Below, piece after piece: positions 47,906-53,572 of a DNA stretch of 53,572 bases (the stretch's first letter is position 1; each line of letters starts with the position of its first letter). The notes under the pieces are model-generated. The model worked only from the letters and a program-made list of their open reading frames with translations. It had not been told where the DNA came from and made no database searches. Position numbers and translations under genes: made by a program. The stretch spans positions 211,580 to 265,151 of the forward strand of contig NW_014577263.1 in NCBI RefSeq assembly GCF_000485595.1. Reading direction: 5' to 3'. The stretch comes from Priapulus caudatus (Eukaryota > Priapulida > Priapulimorpha > Priapulimorphida > Priapulidae).

Positions 47906-48080
47906 ACGCGTGTTCGTGAACACGCGAACATACAGTTGTTCGTGAACATGCGAACATACGCATGTTCGTGAACACGCGTATGCTCGCGTGTTCACGAACA
48001 TGTCAATAGGAACACGCGAGCATACGCATGATCGTGAACACGCGAGCATACGCGTGTTCATGTCAATAGGAACACGCGTA
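47906..48080. repeat. Palindromic array of GTTCGTGAACACGCG units
   Basis: Interleaved direct and inverted copies of TGTTCGTGAACACGCG and its complement, plus a repeated ATGTCAATAGGAACACGCG. The best palindrome has 18-base perfect arms, CATGTTCGTGAACACGCG (47961-47978) and CGCGTGTTCACGAACATG (47985-48002), with a 6-base loop. GTTCGTGAAC is itself nearly symmetrical. Confidence 0.85.
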
Positions 48081-48720
48081 CTTGTGTCATGTGAAACGCT
48101 GTAGAGAAACACTTTGTAAATCGAACTTTTGCTTTTTTGTTAACAAAACCCAAACCGGAGAGGAAAGCGCACAGAGTATTCAGCTACGTGAACGCGTGTG
48201 GCAACATCTTTAGCAGCGAGTGGATATAACAGATTCGTGTGTATAGGCGCAGGAACTAGAAGCAGGGGAACATGTACACACGCCGTATGTAGATTCGCAC
48301 AGGCGTTTGCTGACAGACCAATTAGAGATGCCATCAAACCTTGTGACTATTTTACAAGGTAGCTTCTCGCTTCTCACTACGTGGCGCGGGAGGCGTTGCC
48401 ACGACGCGAAACAGTCGTAGAGCCTGATCGGGGCTACTTGCGACCCCAAGATGTATTTACACACCGCATCACTTCCGCCCACTCCCCATGCCTCTCCATC
48501 CTTCCCCCTCGTTTGCACGCCCGCATGTCTTTCTTTCCCAAAACAATACTACACAAGCATCGTCTTGGTAGTAACAGTACTAGCATGAAGAATCCTGCAC
48601 TCGTGTAGAGAGAGTACAGACGAGTTCGTCGTATATTATAGCAGTGATGTATTTTTCCCGGTACGTACATTCACATCCCATTCACTAACAAACAGTGAGG
48701 TGGCATGCACATGCTAAGCA

Positions 48721-48721
48721 T

Positions 48722-48752
<31 letters not shown>

Positions 48753-48774
48753 CGAGAGAGAGAGAGGAGAGAGG

Positions 48775-48840
<66 letters not shown>

Positions 48841-48868
48841 ACAGAGGCAGAGACAGAGGCAGAGAGAA

Positions 48869-48899
<31 letters not shown>

Positions 48900-48908
48900 G
48901 CGCGGGAA

Positions 48909-48941
<33 letters not shown>

Positions 48942-48942
48942 A
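48721..48942. repeat. (GA)n microsatellite
   Basis: GAGAGA tract with a central GGGAGACAGAGGCAGAGACA interruption. The long Arg/Glu frames over it are artefacts. Confidence 0.97.
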
Positions 48943-49452
48943 TACCTGCATGCGACAGCCCCCCACCCAACCCCGTAAATTGCTCTGTATTCACATCTCG
49001 CACTCACCGCTATGCCGCGCGCTACGCTAACATCAGTGTACAACCACTAGCATTGCGCAAACCTGCTTTTACGAATGGCAGCCAGACAAACAAGTTATCA
49101 TCCTCTTTGCAGAGCGCCCGCTATGCAGGACAGAGGTAGAGAAGCACACACCGGTTCGCATGAACACGTTAGTAGCTGCGTGTATACCTACTGCAATGTG
49201 AGGTTACGACACCACGCGCCAGATAGCGTTGCCTTCACCATCTTCAAATGCTCAAAGCACCCATTCCTGCTACAATAGGTTGGTTAACGATGTTACTATA
49301 ATTAATGCGCATGACTGGCAGCGACTGTACATTCTCATTTACTGCAAACGCATCCGCGTTTTCACAAAGAACTTAGGTTAACAATTCGTGCAATAGTTCT
49401 TAGTAGACAGGCAAGACTCGACAGAAGGCATATGCAATTTCTTATGGAAACA

Positions 49453-49509
49453 TAGCTCTTCAGTCTGTCACAGCCTGTGGCAGAACGAAGGGCTATAGTT
49501 CTAGAGCTA
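49453..49509. mobile_element. Foldback element (GGCTATAGTT family), copy 2
   Basis: GCCTGTGGCAGAACGAAGGG followed by CTATAGTTCTAGAGCTA matches the right arm of 31744-31838. The left arm is reduced to TAGCTCTT. Confidence 0.5.
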
Positions 49510-50400
49510 ATGGAAACAATACTCGCATTTCAAGCAACGATTCGGACACGTACGGCACTAGTTTTGCAACACGCCACACAACGAATGCAAAAAACATTTT
49601 TTTCCTAAACGAGACAGTTTTAACGAATAAAACCATGAAGTTATTTACGTATTTGTACACTAAACTTATAATCGTTTATACCACGGTTAATTTCATTTGG
49701 ATATAAAATTCCATTTTCGAAGAGTGACTTGCCCGACACTTTGTCAGATTTTAATGGATTGTAAATAAAATCAAAACATTAGTGCAGTAAGTTTTAATGC
49801 TAGTTTCCAAGGTTACTTTCAACAGAAAACTACTTTGGTCTAAATAGTCAGGAAGTACATGAAATTGCCACTATCCTGAGAACATGTGTCACGGGGTGTA
49901 GCCTGACCATTCTTGCTTTAGTACGGATATGTTAGATGATCGAAGACAATGAGGATGTCCCGTATGATAAAGGTCTCTGACATGCACAACGTTGGCGGTA
50001 CAGACAGATAGGCAGATCTAGTAAGACGTACGTGCTTATGAAGCTAAGCTACTTCTGAAATTATCACAAGGTCATAACGTTGCAACCATAACACACTGCA
50101 GTAGCAACCCACAATCTTACTCGTTATCACTGCTATTAAATAAAATATTCGTATCGCTGTATATTATCATCATTATCATTAATAATACGCTATCAGAAGG
50201 GATAATTCCTATTCGACATCCTGCCGGTAAGCGAGGCATGTTCTTGTGTTTCGACGACCCGCCAACAACCACGCACAGTCGTCGGCGAGAACTGCGCAAG
50301 CGCCCTCTACTCTGCGCAGGCGCCCTCTATAGTCAGCACAGCGTGCATATTTCTCTGGAATCGGCAGTTATGTTGCAGCCTACCACCCCCATCACCGCGT

Positions 50401-50675
50401 TCAATCGAGCTCCATGTCTGCCTTTCCGGCAGAGGCGTCCGTGCTGGCAGGTCCGGCTCCTCCCTGCTCCTCCTCCCCCGTCTCCATCGGCTTCTCCTGC
50501 TCGCCCTTCTCCTCGGACTTCTCCTCCTCCTTCTTCGGCTCGTCTTTTGGAGGCTCCACTTTCGGTTTCGGCGTGTTCAATATCGGATTGCAAGTCGATT
50601 CTAACAGCTGCGAACAGAATACAGTCGTAAGTTTCTGCTAGTTGAAAACATGGATGGCTCAACATGAGAATTTAA

Positions 50676-50757
<82 letters not shown>

Positions 50758-52656
50758 CTATGTATATATTTATATATATGAATATGAATCGATACCTGAA
50801 ATGTAATTTTATTAAAAAAACAATGACAATTGGTTACCTAAACTTTGCAAGGAAAATCACTTATACAGACAATGTGTTTAGATGAAAGACAAGTATATAT
50901 CCTGTATACAAACTTGCTTTTATAAGATCACTGGACTGTCAGATATTTCAAATATCGTGCGGAATGTGGGGCAGGATTCATGTACCTTCTGCTCATTGCG
51001 TATCTGACTCGCTAGCACAACAGGATCATCTGTCAGGGCGCGACCCGTCTGATTGTTCATCTGCAGGTTAAACCAGTCGGACTTCTCCTTCACACACTTG
51101 GTCACCTTCTCCATTTCCGCGGCAGCGATGTGCTCATATTTCTCATCCTGCGCAAACATTTGATCGACAAGAATCAGTGTAAGTTTGGAAACGTGAATGT
51201 TAAAACGTGTACGACACATTGAGTACAGCTGAAACACTTGGATGCTGGAAAAACATCAGGACCCTGCAACTAATAGACGTACTTGAAGCCACCAGTACAT
51301 CATGGGCTCGATTTCATGAAATTAATGGTAAAACCAAAAAGAAGTGGTTTGAAATGATATATCTATACTAATCCTCTTCAATCATTTGCTAATGATCGAA
51401 GTTCCAATGCTCTGGTAACAAGAAGTGGCTAGGATTAGTAGAGTAGTGGAGTGTGAACTGTTATCATACCTTCTTCTCATACAGATCCAGAGCCTTTCTG
51501 TAGCGCTGCAGTGCTCCTCCCAAATCTTCAAATGCTTTAGGCCTCTCCTGCATCTCTCTCCATCTGTAAAACAGAAACATTGAGCCTTAAAGATATATAA
51601 CGCCTTCCTTAATGCCACCTGTAGTCACCTATTTGCAGAGCACGAAACAGATACCGATAAGAATTTTAGTTTGCTCTGTAATTTTTGATTAAAGGAAGGA
51701 ACTAAGGAAGGAAGGATTAAAGGAATTAAGAATAATATGTTTTCTCACATGCCGATTTTTTCGGCGTTTACCACTTCTATGCCCCGAAGTAACGACGTGC
51801 GTTTCGTAACACCACAGACGTAAAACGTTCAGTATCTCTTCGAGTTTGTTTCGCCAAAACGCTGGTGGTAGCAGAAGGCACGAAGCCAACTACAAACAAC
51901 TACTACTCCTGAAGCCTGACTCTCGCCAAATTCCCGGACAAACGCATCGCTCGAGCCTTCGATCTCGTAACGGGAGTGCGTCATCGAGTTAGCGCCGCCC
52001 GGCGACGGTTACCGCGGTAACGTACCGTGTCGCGATGGGGTCGCTCAGCTTCTTCAGGGCGGTGAGCCGGTCGATGTAGACCTGCTTCGATTCGTCCTCA
52101 CCCTCGTCGTACAGCCAGTCCTCTGTCTCGCTGTACAGGCTAGACAGGCGCGCGCGTAGCTGCGGGAGGAAGGAGGAGGGAACCATACAGTACCGTAACC
52201 GTGACCTTAATCAAAAACTAGGCAAAAAAATAGGCATTGGTCATTGTACGGTCGCTGTACAGGCTAGACCAGTGCGTGCGTTGCTGCGGGAGGAAGGAGG
52301 AGAGAACGTGTATGCATCGGGGCGCTGTACAGTAACGTATGTGCCGTGACCTTAATCAAAAACTAGGCAAAAAAATAGCAGATACGAAAGTTAGCCCGAG
52401 TGTGACGGGAGTGCTTTTCAGCGTCGGCACAATTATCTCGCCATAAACGCAGTGACAAAGGGAAACAAAAGCGCGTTCGCCCGTCGACAACCGCAGACGA
52501 CCGTGCGCGAGCGTTGCCACGGCGACGTACCTCCTCGGTGACAAACTTCTCGAATGCTTCGTAGAGTTTGTTGCGCATGTCGTAGACGTGTTCCTCGAGC
52601 GAGTTCTTCGAGTCGACGCGGTCCTTGTCCTGCTTGTCCTGCGACTGGAACTTGAA
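50401..52656 (-). CDS. Hsp110/HSPA4-type chaperone, C-terminal exons (5' part beyond the right edge)
   Basis: Exons in order: 52656-52531, 52159-52026, 51563-51470, 51147-50986 and 50607-50401, with matching phases (0, 2, 0, 0). They encode the alpha-helical substrate-lid region of Hsp110. The first reads [20 protein letters not shown] (HSPA4: VEEYVYEMRDKL...YEKFV). Then come [37 protein letters not shown], a helix ending [19 protein letters not shown], and the tail [20 protein letters not shown], rich in Lys/Glu and ending MELD with a stop. The HSPA4 tail has [18 protein letters not shown] and also ends in an acidic tetrapeptide. At the right edge GAG followed by GTGAGC (minus strand, 53572-53564) looks like the donor of the preceding exon. 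Possible tandem or rearranged partner of the block at 45079-47072. Confidence 0.94.
50682..50752. repeat. (AT)n microsatellite
   Basis: ATATAT run of about 70 bp in the last Hsp110 intron. Confidence 0.97.
52240..52385. repeat. Tandem copy of an Hsp110 acceptor region
   Basis: Repeats 52125-52230: TCGCTGTACAGGCTAGAC, GCTGCGGGAGGAAGGAGGA and CCTTAATCAAAAACTAGGC recur in order. Read on the minus strand, this duplicates the intron end, the acceptor (CCTCCCGCAG) and the first 35 bases of the exon at 52159. The copied acceptor is at about 52285. Confidence 0.85.
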
Positions 52657-52825
52657 CTGTGACGAGAGAGAACGGGAGCGATGTCAGGTCATGAGGTCAG
52701 AAGTCTTGCTAGGATCGATGTCAGAAGTCTTAACAGAAGTCTCGTCAGGGTTAGGGTCAAGGCTGGTGGGCCACACAGGGGCAAGCCTCTTGTGGTGTTA
52801 CCATTACCGTAATTATAATTCTTGG

Positions 52826-53070
52826 AACCATTGTCACAAACAAAATTAGTCTTAATGTTAGTCTCAACGTGGACTTTTTTCGAGAGACTGGCCCTCTATA
52901 CACTGCGTACTAGAAACGAGTAACTTTATGATGTTTCTGTCAACGGTTTATGAGAAAAAGATAACGTTATGGCATATGTTAAGACTAATTTTGTTTCTGA
53001 CAACGGTCTATGAGAAAAGACAATATTAAGGCTAACACTAAGACTTTGTCTAAGTTTTGTCCCAGACAAC
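52826..53070 (+). mobile_element. GACAACGGG-family element
   Basis: Left end CCATTGTCACAAACAAAATT followed by AGTCTTAATGTTAG is inverted relative to the right ends TTAAGACTAATTTTGTTTCTGACAACGG (near 52980-53007) and CCCAGACAACGGGCCC. The interior has GACTGGCCCTCTATACACTG. In an Hsp110 intron. Confidence 0.65.
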
Positions 53071-53134
53071 GGGCCCGCAGGGCGCGACACACGCGTGACA
53101 CTACTGTACATCACGCGACTCACTACCTTCTCTA

Positions 53135-53560
53135 TAAGGTCCTAACGGTCTACGAGACAAAGATAATGTTAATACCAACTTTAAGGCTAACGTTAAGACT
53201 AATGTTGCTTCTGACAACCGTTTACGAGACAAAGATAATGTTAATACCAACTTTAAGGCTAACGTTAAGACTAATGTTGCTTCTGACAACCGTTTACGAG
53301 ACGAAGATAATGTTAATACCAACTTTAAGGCTAACGTTAAGACTAATGTTGCTTCTGACAACTGTTTACGAGACAAAGGTAATGTTAATACCAACTTTAA
53401 GGCTAACGGTAAGACTAATTTTTCTTCTGACAACTGTTTACGAGACAAAGGTAATGTTAATACCAACTTTAAGGCTAACTTTAAGACTAATGTTGCTTCT
53501 GACAACCGTTTACGAGACAAGGATTATGTTAAAGCTAACGTTAAGAGTAATTTTGTATCT
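53135..53560 (+). repeat. 62-bp tandem repeat, about seven units
   Basis: Units of ACCGTTTACGAGACAAAGAT, AATGTTAATACCAACTTTAA and GGCTAACGTTAAGACTAATGTTGCTTCTGACA, nearly identical. The unit is an internal part of the GACAACGGG element that precedes it, so part of the element has been amplified. It ends about 10 bases before the putative donor at the right edge. Confidence 0.9.
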
Positions 53561-53572
53561 GAGGCTCACCTC

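Larger units (their letters stand above)
47073..50400. other. Region between the two Hsp110 blocks
   Basis: 3.3 kb without a recognisable exon. It contains a GACAACGGG-family copy, a palindromic array, a GA tract and a foldback element (all listed). If the 45-47 kb block were a normal gene, about 370 residues of ATPase domain should be encoded here; no frame matches it. Confidence 0.6.

Noticed and set aside
48671-49139. Ser/Leu and Arg/Glu frames over the GA tract
   Set aside because: Low-complexity translation of a GA microsatellite on both strands.

Overview
This window is a piece of animal nuclear DNA. The genes are split by spliceosomal introns with GT-AG boundaries, the gene set is metazoan (CAMTA transcription factor, cyclin A, an Hsp110-class chaperone, RCL1, an MBT-repeat protein), and much of the non-coding DNA is microsatellites, minisatellites and short inverted-repeat elements. 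The compact genes and repeat-rich introns suggest an invertebrate. I cannot name the phylum from the sequence alone. Two runs of N (10203-10227 and 25640-25723) show that this is a draft assembly, and the DNA around both gaps is duplicated.

Layout, left to right. (1) 242-2422, minus strand: the 5' part of an L3MBTL2/MBTD1-like gene (FCS-type zinc finger, basic linker, start of the first MBT repeat), running off the left edge. (2) 3026-5020, plus: a complete three-exon RCL1 gene, head-to-head with gene 1. (3) 5021-13910: no confirmed gene. It holds a large inverted plus direct duplication around an N gap, two copies of a 43-bp minisatellite and two damaged copies of a possible first exon. (4) 13911-31114, plus: a complete CAMTA gene that I could join across 21 coding exons with every splice phase matching (1224 codons plus stop). 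(5) 31115-39426: 3' flank, a 0.95-kb near-identical duplication of a CAMTA intron segment, a 0.7-kb CT tract and a terminal-inverted-repeat element. (6) 39427-43071, minus: a complete nine-exon cyclin A gene (438 codons plus stop), with a promoter like that of vertebrate cyclin A. (7) 43884-44343: a foldback repeat and a hAT transposase remnant. (8) 45079-47072, minus: four exons for the middle of an Hsp110/HSPA4-type chaperone. (9) 50401-52656, minus: six exons for the C-terminal half of an Hsp110, ending in a proper stop; this gene continues past the right edge.

The genes do not form an operon or a pathway. RCL1 acts in ribosome biogenesis, the MBT protein in chromatin, CAMTA in calcium/calmodulin-dependent transcription, cyclin A in S/G2 control and Hsp110 in protein folding.

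Two patterns stand out. First, many splice junctions in CAMTA, and one each in Hsp110 and cyclin A, have partial tandem copies of themselves lying in the adjoining intron, which creates ladders of decoy splice sites. Second, the Hsp110 pieces are in the wrong order: the C-terminal exons lie upstream of the middle exons on the same strand, with no protein overlap between the two blocks. That means a misassembly, a real rearrangement or two incomplete paralogues. I also describe several short inverted-repeat element families, including one with three insertions each flanked by a clean 5-bp target duplication.
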